Assembly: GCA_009835395.1 (NCBI GenBank)
Contig: VXXM01000035.1
Location: 32,075-96,074 of the forward strand
Source: Acidimicrobiia bacterium
Lineage (GTDB): Bacteria; Actinomycetota; Acidimicrobiia; Acidimicrobiales; CATQHL01
DNA length: 64,000 nt
Reading direction: 5' to 3'
The notes beneath the pieces were generated by a model. That model had not been told where the DNA came from. It saw only the letters and a list, made by a program, of their open reading frames with translations, and made no database searches. Every line of letters begins with the position of its first letter. Within the stretch, counting starts at the first letter, position 1. Shown here one piece after another: positions 19,431-36,875 of the stretch. A program made the position numbers and the translations under genes.

Positions 19431-20174
19431 GTGACCGCCGCCGGACCACGCCCGACCGAGGGGGTCATCGTGCTGGGCGCCGGCCCGGCCTGCCCCGGCA
19501 TCGCGCAGATCATGGCGGTGGCCGGGCACCGCGTGACGCTCTGCACCCCGAGCGAGACGCTGGAGGCGGCACGGGAGGCGGTGGACGGTGGCCGCTTCGG
19601 GCTGCTCGCCGCCGCCGACGCCGGGCGCATCAGCAGCGACGAGCGGCACCGGGCTCTCGAGCGACTGCACTTCAGCGCGGAGCCGGGCGCGGCCCCCGCC
19701 GCGGACCTGGCCGTCGTGAGCGATCCGGGCGGACCGGAGACGCTGGTGCCGCTGCTCGTCGAGGTGGAGGGTCAACTCGCCACGGGCGCAGTGCTGGCGG
19801 TGGATTCCCCCGGCGAGCCGCTGGCCTCCCTCAGCGGCGGGCTGCGCAGGCCCGAGAGGCTCGTGGGATGGCACTGGGGTTGGCCGGCGCAACTGAACAA
19901 GCTCGCCGAGATCGTGGCCGGTGCGGGCACCGCCGAGAGCGCCGTCGAGATCGTCGTGCGGGTCGCCCGGCGCGCCGGCAAGAACCCCGTCGTCATCGCC
20001 GACGCGCCGGAATCCTGGGGCTATGTCACCAACCGTGTCTGGTCCGCCCTGGGAGGCGAGGCCGCTCGCATCGTCGCCGAGGGCGTCGCCGGGCCCGAGG
20101 AGGTGGATCGGCTCCTCATCGACGGCTTCGGTTGGCCCGCCGGCCCGTTCGGCCGGGGCAGCGAAGCTCGCTAG
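19431..20174 (+). CDS. 3-hydroxyacyl-CoA dehydrogenase-like protein
   Basis: VIVLGAGPACPGIAQIMAVAGHRVTLC Rossmann fold, GWHWGWPAQ, VTNRVW; GTG start. Confidence 0.75.
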   Translation: MTAAGPRPTEGVIVLGAGPACPGIAQIMAVAGHRVTLCTPSETLEAAREAVDGGRFGLLAAADAGRISSDERHRALERLHFSAEPGAAPAADLAVVSDPGGPETLVPLLVEVEGQLATGAVLAVDSPGEPLASLSGGLRRPERLVGWHWGWPAQLNKLAEIVAGAGTAESAVEIVVRVARRAGKNPVVIADAPESWGYVTNRVWSALGGEAARIVAEGVAGPEEVDRLLIDGFGWPAGPFGRGSEAR

Positions 20175-20191
20175 CGAGAGCGAACGCTCTC
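20167..20191. terminator. Hairpin-forming palindromes between convergent genes
   Basis: CTCGCTAGCGAG palindrome (20167-20178) overlapping GAGAGCG-AA-CGCTCTC (20176-20191); no T-tract. Confidence 0.35.
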
Positions 20192-20198
20192 AGAGGGC

Positions 20199-20774
20199 TC
20201 AGAGGGCCGCCAGCAAGCGCTTCACGATCGCCTCGATCGGCGGTCCTGGCGCCGCCGTGAGGCTCTCGAGGGTGAACATGATGGCGGTGTCCTCGTCCCG
20301 TCGGTACACCTCCGCGAGGAGTTGGGCGGGCGGCGCGCCGGCGACCTCGACGAGGATCTGCAGGGTCAGGGTCTCGGGGTCGACGCCGCTGAGATTGCCT
20401 ACCGCAGGCGCCGCCGCCCGGAGTCGCCGGAAGACCTCCTCGGGCGATCGCCGTCCCACGACCGCACCGGCGGACCCTGGACCTGACGTGCGATCCGCCG
20501 GAGCGCGTGGCTTCGGCTCGGCGGGCGCGGTGCGGCGCGGCGCCCGCGGCCCGGGGGTCGCCTTCGGCACCGGGAGCGGGCGGCGGCCGCCGTCGGTGGC
20601 CTTCTGCAGCACGGCGTAGGCGGCGGTCAGGCGAGCCGTGCGGTCCGCCGCGCCGGGCTCGGAGGTCAGATCGGGGTGGTGCGCGCGCAACAGCCTGCGG
20701 TAGCGGGCGCGGATCTCGTTCCAGGTGGCGCCTGGCCCCAACTGCAGGGCCGTCAAGGCCTCAGCGACCTCCAC
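20199..20774 (-). CDS. J-domain (DnaJ-like) protein
   Basis: ALQLGPGATWNEIRARYRRLLRAHHPDLT...AYAVLQKA J domain with HPD. Confidence 0.82.
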   Translation of the reverse strand: MEVAEALTALQLGPGATWNEIRARYRRLLRAHHPDLTSEPGAADRTARLTAAYAVLQKATDGGRRPLPVPKATPGPRAPRRTAPAEPKPRAPADRTSGPGSAGAVVGRRSPEEVFRRLRAAAPAVGNLSGVDPETLTLQILVEVAGAPPAQLLAEVYRRDEDTAIMFTLESLTAAPGPPIEAIVKRLLAAL

Positions 20775-20793
20775 CGCCCCCCGCCATTTCGGC

Positions 20794-22887
<2,094 letters not shown>

Positions 22888-23037
22888 TCCTGTGACCTCC
22901 TCGGTTCAAAAAGTCCTCCGCAAGCTAGCAGCGGACCCCGCGGCCCGGTGGCTTCGCAACGCCCGGCGCGCAGCCGGGGAGGCGGCCGCGGCGTGGTTGA
23001 ATCATCCGGACGCCGCCGCCTCGCTAGAGTTCAATCG

Positions 23038-23643
23038 GTGGAGGTATCCACACGACAGGCCCTCGCGCGCCGTCAACGACGCGACCTTCCCGCAGACCTG
23101 CAGGCCGTGGCCTCCGCCGCGACGGCGTCACAGATCTGGGCGATCCCCGAGATGCACCTGGCGCGTGTGGTCGCCACGTTCATCGCCGACGACGGCGAGA
23201 TCAGCCTCTGGCCGGTCGTGGCGCGCCTGTGGGCGGAGGACGTCGCGGTCACGGTGCCCGCGATCGATGCCGCCGACGAGCTGATGTTCGTGCGCTGGCA
23301 TAGGGGTGCCGAACTGATGCCCGGGCGTTTCGGCATACCCGTCCCGGTCTCGACCGAGAGGATCGACGTCTTGAACCATGACGTCATCCTGCTCGCGGGC
23401 GTGCTGTTCGGCCCGCGAGGGGCACGGGCCGGTCGCGGCAGGGGGTACTACGACCGGGCCCTGGCGTTTCGCAACGCCCCGGGCGCGCCGATGCCTCCGG
23501 CAGGTCCATTGCTCGTCGGCGTGGGCCACGTCTTCCAGTGGGACCCCGATCTACGTCGCCGCCCGACCGACGTCGCCATCGACGCCTTCGCCTCGCCGGA
23601 GGGCGTCCGGCGTTTCGACGCCCGGTGCGCGCCATGGAACTGA
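23038..23643 (+). CDS. 5-formyltetrahydrofolate cyclo-ligase
   Basis: FGIPVP...GVLFGPRGARAGRGRGYYDRAL; GTG start. Confidence 0.82.
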   Translation: MEVSTRQALARRQRRDLPADLQAVASAATASQIWAIPEMHLARVVATFIADDGEISLWPVVARLWAEDVAVTVPAIDAADELMFVRWHRGAELMPGRFGIPVPVSTERIDVLNHDVILLAGVLFGPRGARAGRGRGYYDRALAFRNAPGAPMPPAGPLLVGVGHVFQWDPDLRRRPTDVAIDAFASPEGVRRFDARCAPWN

Positions 23644-23731
23644 TGCAGGACCCCGAATCGGCGCCGTCCGGGGGTGAGCCGCCGCATCCGGCCGCGATCG
23701 GGAACCCCTGCCGCAGCGGGAGGCGAGAGCC

Positions 23732-25072
23732 ATGAAGGTCGTCATCGTCGGCGCCGGCGAGGTGGGCTCCTACCTCGCGGCGCGGCTCACCAGGGAGAAC
23801 CACCACGTGGTGGTCGTCGAGCAGGACGCCGAACGCGCCTTGCACGTGGAACAGCACATCGACGCCCACGTGGTCACCGGCAGCGGCAGCCATCCCGACG
23901 TCATGGCCGCCGCGGGCATCCGTGCCGCCGACCTGCTCGTGGCCGTCACCACCGACGACGAGGCCAACCTCGTCGCGTGCATGCTGGCACGCCAAGCGGG
24001 TGTTGAGCGGCGGATCGCCCGCATCGAGGCCGCCGCCCTGCGGGCGCCTGAGGCCGCGGACCTGCTGCGGGCGGCAGGCGCCGACGAGGTCATCGATCCC
24101 GACGCGGAGACCGCTGTCGAGATCCTCCACCTCCTCGACTACCCGGGCGCGACTGAGATCAACATGCTCGCCGACGACCGTGTCGCGGTTGTCGGCACCG
24201 TCCTGGGCCCCGACTCCCCGCTCGTGGGACGGCCCCTCTCGGAGAGCTTCGCCCCGTACGGACCCGACTGGGAGTTCCTCATCGGTGCCGTCTCGCGGGG
24301 CGACCGGACGGTCATCCCGCGCCGGGACATGGTGCTGCAGTCCGGCGACGTCGTGCGGATCGTGGATCTCGGAACGTCCTCCAACGAGCTCCGGCACCTG
24401 CTCGGGCTGACGCACGCCCGTGCCAACCGGGTGATGCTCCTCGGGGGTGGCCGCACCGGTGAGATGGTGGCGGAGCGCCTCGTGGAGATGCACGCCGAGG
24501 TGTGCCTGGTGGAGCGGGACCCTGAACGCGCCCGCGAACTGGCCGAGACCCTCGACGACGTGCTGATCCTCGAGGGCGACATCACCGACGCCGAGTTGCT
24601 CGAGGAGGAGAGGGTCGGTGATCACGACGCCGTGATCGCGGTCACCGGCAACGACGAAGACAACATCCTGGCCTGCCTCTATGCCAAGTCGATGGGCGTG
24701 CCCGAGACGATCGCCCTGCTGCACCGCCTGGAGTTCCTGCCGCTCCTGCGCACGCTCGGCATCGACGGAGCCCTGTCGCCGCGCACCGCCTGCGCCAACG
24801 GCGTCATGCGGATCATCCGCGGCGGCGTCCAAGTCGCCACCTACCTGGACATGGATGTCGAGGTCCTGGAGATGACCGTCGCCGACGGCAGCGGCGTGCA
24901 CGGCCAGCGGATCTGTGACCTGCACCTGCCCAAGGAGGTGCTCATCGCGGCGGTGGTCCGCGACGGAACCTCGATGATCGGCCGGGGTCACACGGTCCTG
25001 CAGGAACAGGACCACCTCGTGGTCTTCGCCCGTCCCAAAGCGGTCGCCGCAGCCCGCAAGCGATTCGAGTGA
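23732..25072 (+). CDS. trkA: Trk K+ transport NAD-binding protein
   Basis: Two RCK modules: MKVVIVGAGEVGSYLAARL... and RVMLLGGGRTGEMVAERL. Confidence 0.93.
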   Translation: MKVVIVGAGEVGSYLAARLTRENHHVVVVEQDAERALHVEQHIDAHVVTGSGSHPDVMAAAGIRAADLLVAVTTDDEANLVACMLARQAGVERRIARIEAAALRAPEAADLLRAAGADEVIDPDAETAVEILHLLDYPGATEINMLADDRVAVVGTVLGPDSPLVGRPLSESFAPYGPDWEFLIGAVSRGDRTVIPRRDMVLQSGDVVRIVDLGTSSNELRHLLGLTHARANRVMLLGGGRTGEMVAERLVEMHAEVCLVERDPERARELAETLDDVLILEGDITDAELLEEERVGDHDAVIAVTGNDEDNILACLYAKSMGVPETIALLHRLEFLPLLRTLGIDGALSPRTACANGVMRIIRGGVQVATYLDMDVEVLEMTVADGSGVHGQRICDLHLPKEVLIAAVVRDGTSMIGRGHTVLQEQDHLVVFARPKAVAAARKRFE

Positions 25073-26589
25073 GCGCCGCGGCGGACCCGCCGGCGAGACG
25101 CGGCTCCACCGGCAAGCGGACCCGCTCCCGAGCCGGCACCGATCTGGCCCTCTGGGCCTCGCTGTGGGCGAGCGTGGTCTGCGGCCTGGGACTGGTGCTG
25201 TCCGGGCTGGTCGGGCTGGCGGATCGGGCCCCCGCAGCGGGCCTGCTGGGGTTGGGAGTCGGCTGCAGCGCCGTCGCCTGGCTCTACGCCCGGCGGGCGC
25301 GCGTCCCCTCGCAACCGCCGCCGGGAGCCATCTTCGTGGCCGCCTGCAGCGCCTGGTGCGTGATGATCCTCATCTCGACGGCCGCATACCTGGTGACCGG
25401 TGCGACCGGATCGCTGCCGGATGCCGTCTTCGAGTCGATCGCCGGGTTCTGCACGACCAACCTCAGTGTGCTGCCCCAACTCGAGTCGCTGCCGGCGGGC
25501 GTGCTCTTCTGGCGGGCGCTCACGCAGTGGCTCGGGGGGTTCGCGGCCCTGGCGCTGCTGGCCGGGGCGCTTCCCCTGTACGTTCCGGCGCTGGTCCTTC
25601 CCGGCGACAACGCCGGTCTGCCGGACCGCGCCTCGGCCCCGCCGTTCGCGACGCAACTCCGCCGGATCGCCGTCGTCTACGGCGCCGTCGGCGGGCTGTG
25701 CGCGGCCGCCTACGCCATTGCCGGCATGGGTGCGCTCGACGCTTTCAGCTACGCCTTCTCGACCGTCTCCACGGGGGGATTCGGCAACCATCCCGGCGGC
25801 CTGGGGTACTTCGATTCGACGGCCGTCGAGTCGGTGGCGACGGTCTTCATGGCGCTCGCCGGCGTGAGCGTGGTGACGCTCTGGTGGGCGGTGCGGGGTC
25901 GCTGGGGGGTGCTGTGGCGCTCCTTCGAGCTCCGCGCCTACCTGGCGCTGCTGGCGGTGGGAATCGCGGCGGTCACGGCGCTGACCTGGAGCGACGGCGG
26001 CCCCGAGGCCCTGCGGCGGGCCGCCGTGGCCGTGACCGCGGTCTCCAGCAGCACCGGCTTCGAGCCGGCCGGCTGGTCCGGTTGGTCCTGGGGCGCGCAG
26101 GCGGTGGTGGTGGCGCTGATCGCCACCGGGGGGATGGCCGGCACCGCCGGCGGCGGCTTCCAGATGCGCCGCGCCATCGCCGCGGCCCGCTACGCCTACC
26201 GGGAACTGGTCACCGAGATCCACCCCCACACGGTGCACGTGGTGAAGATCGGCCGGCGTTCGGTGGCCGAGAGGCCGTTGGCGCTGCTGAACGGCTACCA
26301 GATCCTGTTCGCGGCGGCCGTGCTGGCGGGGGTGTTCGGCCTCAGCCTGGCCGGCATGGATCTCTGGGGCGGCGCGACCGCCTCGATCAGCGCGCTCGCC
26401 ACGATGGGTCCCGCACCCGGTGCCGATCTGGGGGCGCTCGGCGGCGGCGAGCGGACCGTTCTGGCGGTGCTCATGGCGCTGGGGCGGCTGTCCTTCTTCC
26501 CGCTGGTGGTGGTCGCCGGAGGGGCCGTGACGGGGGCGCGCCGCCTGCTGCTGGCTGAGCGATCCAACGGCCCGAGGACGCACTCATGA
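25069..26589 (+). CDS. trkH: TrkH-family cation transporter (paralogue 1)
   Basis: Overlaps trkA; P-loops CTTNLS, STGGF, SSTGF, ATMGP. Confidence 0.88.
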   Translation: MSAAADPPARRGSTGKRTRSRAGTDLALWASLWASVVCGLGLVLSGLVGLADRAPAAGLLGLGVGCSAVAWLYARRARVPSQPPPGAIFVAACSAWCVMILISTAAYLVTGATGSLPDAVFESIAGFCTTNLSVLPQLESLPAGVLFWRALTQWLGGFAALALLAGALPLYVPALVLPGDNAGLPDRASAPPFATQLRRIAVVYGAVGGLCAAAYAIAGMGALDAFSYAFSTVSTGGFGNHPGGLGYFDSTAVESVATVFMALAGVSVVTLWWAVRGRWGVLWRSFELRAYLALLAVGIAAVTALTWSDGGPEALRRAAVAVTAVSSSTGFEPAGWSGWSWGAQAVVVALIATGGMAGTAGGGFQMRRAIAAARYAYRELVTEIHPHTVHVVKIGRRSVAERPLALLNGYQILFAAAVLAGVFGLSLAGMDLWGGATASISALATMGPAPGADLGALGGGERTVLAVLMALGRLSFFPLVVVAGGAVTGARRLLLAERSNGPRTHS

Positions 26590-28127
26590 GACGGACGTTC
26601 CGGGGCGTCTCGGAGTTCACGCTCGTGCCACGGGCCCCGCGCCACGAGAATCTCTCGTTGCACGTGGTCGGTCTGGCCCTCCTCTTCCTCGTGCCGGGCA
26701 TGCTCATCGCCACGCTCGTGGAGTGGGGCTCGGCGACCTCCGACGGCGAGTGGCCGTTGCTCCTCGCCGCACTGATCACGGTCGCCGTCGGGGTAATCCT
26801 CTTCAGGGGGTTCCGGCCTCCCGACGATGTGCGACCCTCCGACGTGTTCCCCGTCGTGGTGTGGACCTGGCTGTCGTGCTCGCTACTGGGTGCCCTGCCG
26901 TACGTGCTGGACGCCGATTTCTTCGGCTGGTCGCAGTGGGACTCGGCGCTGTTCGAGTCGATCTCGGGGTTCACCGCCTCGGGCTCGACGGTGCTGGTCG
27001 ACATCGACACCCACGGCCGCGGCATGCTGCTGTGGCGGCAGCTCACGCAGTGGTACGGCGGGATGGGCATGGTCGTGCTTGCGGTGAGCGTGCTGCCGTT
27101 GCTGGGCGTGGGCGGCCAGGAGTTGATGCGCGCCGAGACGCCCGGCCCCGAGAGCGACCGCCTGGCGCCGCGCATCAGCGGCACCGCCAAGCGTCTCTGG
27201 CTGGTCTACGCCGGACTCACCGTGGTGATCGCCGTGGCGCTCTTCGCCGTTCCGGGCGTGGGTCTCTACGACGCCGTGGCGCACGCCCTCACCGTGGCGG
27301 GTACCGGGGGCTTCTCGCCCTACGGCGGCTCGATCGGCCACTTCGAGTCGCTCGCGGCCGAGCTGGTGATGGCCGGCGGGATGATCGCCGGAGCGATGAG
27401 CTTCAGCCTCCACTACCGGGCGCTGCGGGGGGACTGGCGTGTCTACCGCCGGGCCAGCGACCAGATGCTGTTCCTGAAGATCCTCGCCTCCGCCACGGCG
27501 GTCATCACGTTGCTGCTGTGGCTACGCCAGGGGGCGTCGTTCGGCCTCTCGCTGCGCGACTCCTTCTTCAACGTGGTGACGCTCGCCACGAGCGGCGGAT
27601 TCCACAACATCCGCCCCGGCGGGCTGGGGGACTTCGCCGCCTGGACGCCGCCGGCGCAGGTGGTGCTGGGGGTGCTGATGCTGATCGGCGGGGGAGCGGG
27701 CTCCACCTCGGGGGGCATGAAGGTGTTCCGCGCCCAGATCTCCGCGGCGCACGCCCTGCGCACGGTCCGCCTGGCCCGCAGGCCCCGCTCGGTGGTACCG
27801 ATCAAGCTGGGCGGGGCGGTGATCCCCGAGCCGGCGGTCGGGCGGGTACTGGCCTTCGGGACCCTGTACATCATGTCCTTCGGGGTGGGGACGCTGATCG
27901 TGGCGTCCCTCGGCGCCGACCCGGTCACCGCGGTCTCCGGTGTGATCAGCGCCCTGTCAAACATGGGCCCTGCGCTGGGCGAGGCCGGCCCGTCCTCGAA
28001 CTTCACGGTGTTCGCCCGTCCCGCCCGCCTGGTGCTCGCCGGGCTCATGATCGTCGGCCGCCTCGAGATCACCGCCGTCTTCCTGGGTGCGGCGGTGATC
28101 GTGCGCCACCTGCTACGACACCGCTGA
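26586..28127 (+). CDS. trkH: TrkH-family K+ transporter (paralogue 2)
   Basis: FESISGFTASGSTV, GTGGFSPYGGSIGHF, ATSGGFHNIRPGG, SNMGPALGE P-loops. Confidence 0.92.
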   Translation: MRRTFRGVSEFTLVPRAPRHENLSLHVVGLALLFLVPGMLIATLVEWGSATSDGEWPLLLAALITVAVGVILFRGFRPPDDVRPSDVFPVVVWTWLSCSLLGALPYVLDADFFGWSQWDSALFESISGFTASGSTVLVDIDTHGRGMLLWRQLTQWYGGMGMVVLAVSVLPLLGVGGQELMRAETPGPESDRLAPRISGTAKRLWLVYAGLTVVIAVALFAVPGVGLYDAVAHALTVAGTGGFSPYGGSIGHFESLAAELVMAGGMIAGAMSFSLHYRALRGDWRVYRRASDQMLFLKILASATAVITLLLWLRQGASFGLSLRDSFFNVVTLATSGGFHNIRPGGLGDFAAWTPPAQVVLGVLMLIGGGAGSTSGGMKVFRAQISAAHALRTVRLARRPRSVVPIKLGGAVIPEPAVGRVLAFGTLYIMSFGVGTLIVASLGADPVTAVSGVISALSNMGPALGEAGPSSNFTVFARPARLVLAGLMIVGRLEITAVFLGAAVIVRHLLRHR

Positions 28128-28148
28128 CCGGCCCCGGACGGCCGGCTC

Positions 28149-28206
28149 TTGGTCCCGGCGGGGCCTCTCGGTAGGATGAGGTCCCCTGTGGGGATCGCAC
28201 AGGGGA
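28149..28206 (+). promoter_or_regulatory. Candidate gltB promoter and 5'-end hairpin
   Basis: TTGGTC (28149-28154)-17 bp-TAGGAT (28172-28177), then inverted repeat TCCCCTGTG-gggatcg-CACAGGGGA (28182-28206). Confidence 0.4.
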
Positions 28207-28323
28207 TCGGTCGCCGACGGCGCCGGCCGGCTCGGGCGCGCTGACAGAAGCCTCATTCGGTGCGGGCGCGCCGCCAGGAACGACCCACGCCGAGCGTCAC
28301 GAGACGAAGCCAGACGAGTCCAA

Positions 28324-32931
<4,608 letters not shown>

Positions 32932-32952
32932 GGATGCCGACGGAGGCCGGAC

Positions 32953-34416
<1,464 letters not shown>

Positions 34417-34453
34417 CCGGACCGCGCCAACACACCGCGCCGGCAAGCACGTC

Positions 34454-36055
34454 GTGGAGCTCTACCGGCACCCCGAGGTCCAGCGGCGACGCTGGTGGCT
34501 GCTCGCGGTGGTGAGCCTCGGCCTGGCGCTCGTGATCATGTCGATCGCCGGGGTCAACGTGGCGCTCGCCAGCCTGCAGCGCGATCTCGGCGTGAGCCTG
34601 GCCGTCCTGCAGTGGATCAACAACGCCTACACGATCACCTTCGGCGGGCTGCTGCTGACCGCGGGCGCCCTCGGCGACCGCTACGGGCGCAAGGGTGCCC
34701 TGGAGTTGGGCCTGGTGATCTTCACAGGCGCCGCGTTGCTGGGTGGCATGGCGACCGACGCGGCCGTCCTGCTGGTCTCACGGGGGCTCATGGGGCTCGG
34801 TGCCGCTTTCATCATGCCGGCCACGCTGTCCATCACGACCAACGTCTTCTCGCCGCGGGAGCGGCCCAAGGCGATCGCCATCTGGGCGGGCGTCGCCAGC
34901 GCCGGCGGCGCGCTCGGCCCGCTCCTGACCGGCCTGCTGATGACCGGCTGGTGGTTCATCCCCCCCGGCGGTTGGGAGATGGCGTTCCTCTACAACGTTC
35001 CCATCGGCGCAGCGGTCCTGCTGGCCACCGCGCTCTGGGTGCCCCGGTCGAGCGATCCGGAGGCCGCCCGGCTGGATCCGCTCGGGGCGCTGACCTCGCT
35101 GGTGGCCCTGAGCGCCCTGCTGTTCGGGCTCATCGAGGGACCCGAACGGGGCTGGACCTCCCCGCTGGTGGTCTCCGGGCTGGTCGTGGCGCTCGTCGTA
35201 GGGGCGGCATTCGTCGCCTGGGAACGGCGCAGCGCGCACCCGATGTTGCCGCTGTCGCTGTTCTCCGAGCCACGCTTCACGGTCGGGGCGGGTGTCAACA
35301 CCATGTCGTTCCTGGTGCTCATCGGCTTCTGGTTCCTGCTGATCCTGTATGTGCAGTTCGCCCTGGGCTACAGCCCGCTGCAGGCCGGCCTGACGACCCT
35401 TCCCGAAGCGGCCAGCGGCATGCTCGTGGCCCCGCTCACACCGAGGCTGGTCGGCCGCTTCGGCGCCAGGCGGGTCATGGCCGCCGGCTTCGTTGTGCTC
35501 ACCGTCTGTTTCGGCCTGCTGTCCCTGGTCGGCCCGACCACGACCTACGGCTTCCTGGTGGCGCCGATCACCCTGGCGGGCGTGGGACTGAGCCTCACGA
35601 CGGTTCCGGCGACCAACGACATCATGGCCTCCACGCCGCTCGCCAAGGCGGGGGTGGGGTCGGCCGTCAACGACGCCACCCGGGAGGTCGGCGCGGCACT
35701 CGGTATCGCCACTTTGGGCACGCTCTCGGCGGTGATCTATCGCCGGAGTGTCGACGTGGCCGGTCTGCACGAGTCGGTGGCCGATGCGGCCGCGGACTCG
35801 CCGGGTGCCGCACTGGAGACGGCGAGCGGGTTGGCTGCTGCCGGAGAACTACGGGCGAGCCAGGTGGAGGCGGTCGCCTCCGACGTGGCGGAAGCGTTCA
35901 GCCGGGCGTTCGCCGCCAGCATGCTGGCCGCGGCGGTCCTCTCGGCGCTGTGCGGCCTGTGGGTTCTGCTGGCCCGGCACCACGGTGCCACCGGGCGGGC
36001 CGGGAGCGATCGCGCGCCAGCGGTGGAAGGATCGGGAGTGACACCCGAGGAGTGA
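34454..36055 (+). CDS. MFS drug/solute transporter (DHA2 / EmrB-QacA type)
   Basis: 14-TM-like; LQWINNAYTITFGGLLLTAGALGDRYGRKGALELGL. Confidence 0.88.
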   Translation: MELYRHPEVQRRRWWLLAVVSLGLALVIMSIAGVNVALASLQRDLGVSLAVLQWINNAYTITFGGLLLTAGALGDRYGRKGALELGLVIFTGAALLGGMATDAAVLLVSRGLMGLGAAFIMPATLSITTNVFSPRERPKAIAIWAGVASAGGALGPLLTGLLMTGWWFIPPGGWEMAFLYNVPIGAAVLLATALWVPRSSDPEAARLDPLGALTSLVALSALLFGLIEGPERGWTSPLVVSGLVVALVVGAAFVAWERRSAHPMLPLSLFSEPRFTVGAGVNTMSFLVLIGFWFLLILYVQFALGYSPLQAGLTTLPEAASGMLVAPLTPRLVGRFGARRVMAAGFVVLTVCFGLLSLVGPTTTYGFLVAPITLAGVGLSLTTVPATNDIMASTPLAKAGVGSAVNDATREVGAALGIATLGTLSAVIYRRSVDVAGLHESVADAAADSPGAALETASGLAAAGELRASQVEAVASDVAEAFSRAFAASMLAAAVLSALCGLWVLLARHHGATGRAGSDRAPAVEGSGVTPEE

Positions 36056-36079
36056 GAGCCGCTGCTGCAGCCGGCGTGG

Positions 36080-36766
36080 CTAGGGGAGCGGCTCGCCGAC
36101 CCAACTCAAAGCGGCGTCAAGGAAGTCGTAGCTCTTCGGGGTGGCGAAGTGATCCACCCCTCGCAATGTCCGCGACTCCGCATTCCCTAGAGCGGCCACG
36201 AGTTCGTCGGCCGGCCCCGAGCGGTCGCGGTCGCCCAGAACGACCAGCACCGGGCACGTGATGCGAGCTAGCCGGGAGACTTCGATGTCCGGGTCGAATC
36301 CTTGCAGCAACGCGACCAGAGCCTCCCGGTCCATCTCCGGTCTGTCGGCGAGCGCGCTGAAGTAGGCCATGCCGGGATCCTCCGGACGGCGCACGGCTGC
36401 GACGGCTTCAGCGACCCGCCGGCGGTAGTCCGGATCCCCGTTGATGATGTTCCTCCCGACACCCGCGATGACGAGTCGCCGGAAGCGGGCCTGCTGCTGC
36501 GATGCAACGCCCAGCAGCAGGCGGGCACCGAGCGAGAAGCCGATGGCGTCCAGTGGCCCCTCGGGCAGCCGGTCGGCCAGCCAACCTTCTAGATCCGCGT
36601 AAGCGGCCGGTTCGTGGGGCTTCGGCGCCGCACCGTGGCCGAGGACGTCCGGGGTATGCACCTCGCGTCCTGCCTCGGTGAGCAGGTCGATCCACCCCAG
36701 GGATCCCCAGGTACGGCGGGAGGAGGTTCCGAAGCCGTGGACGAGCACGACCGGGGGAAGCTGCAC
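36080..36766 (-). CDS. Alpha/beta hydrolase
   Basis: VVLVHGFGTSSRRTW, GFSLGARLLLG nucleophile elbow, DRDRSGP...GVDHF. Confidence 0.85.
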   Translation of the reverse strand: MQLPPVVLVHGFGTSSRRTWGSLGWIDLLTEAGREVHTPDVLGHGAAPKPHEPAAYADLEGWLADRLPEGPLDAIGFSLGARLLLGVASQQQARFRRLVIAGVGRNIINGDPDYRRRVAEAVAAVRRPEDPGMAYFSALADRPEMDREALVALLQGFDPDIEVSRLARITCPVLVVLGDRDRSGPADELVAALGNAESRTLRGVDHFATPKSYDFLDAALSWVGEPLP

Positions 36767-36875
36767 GGGGCGACCCTACCGGGTTGATCCGCGCCGGGGA
36801 GGGCCCGATCGGCCGGTCGCGTCCCGGAGCCGGTGCGGTGGCGCAGCCGTCGCGCCGGCCTCCTAGCATCGCGGC

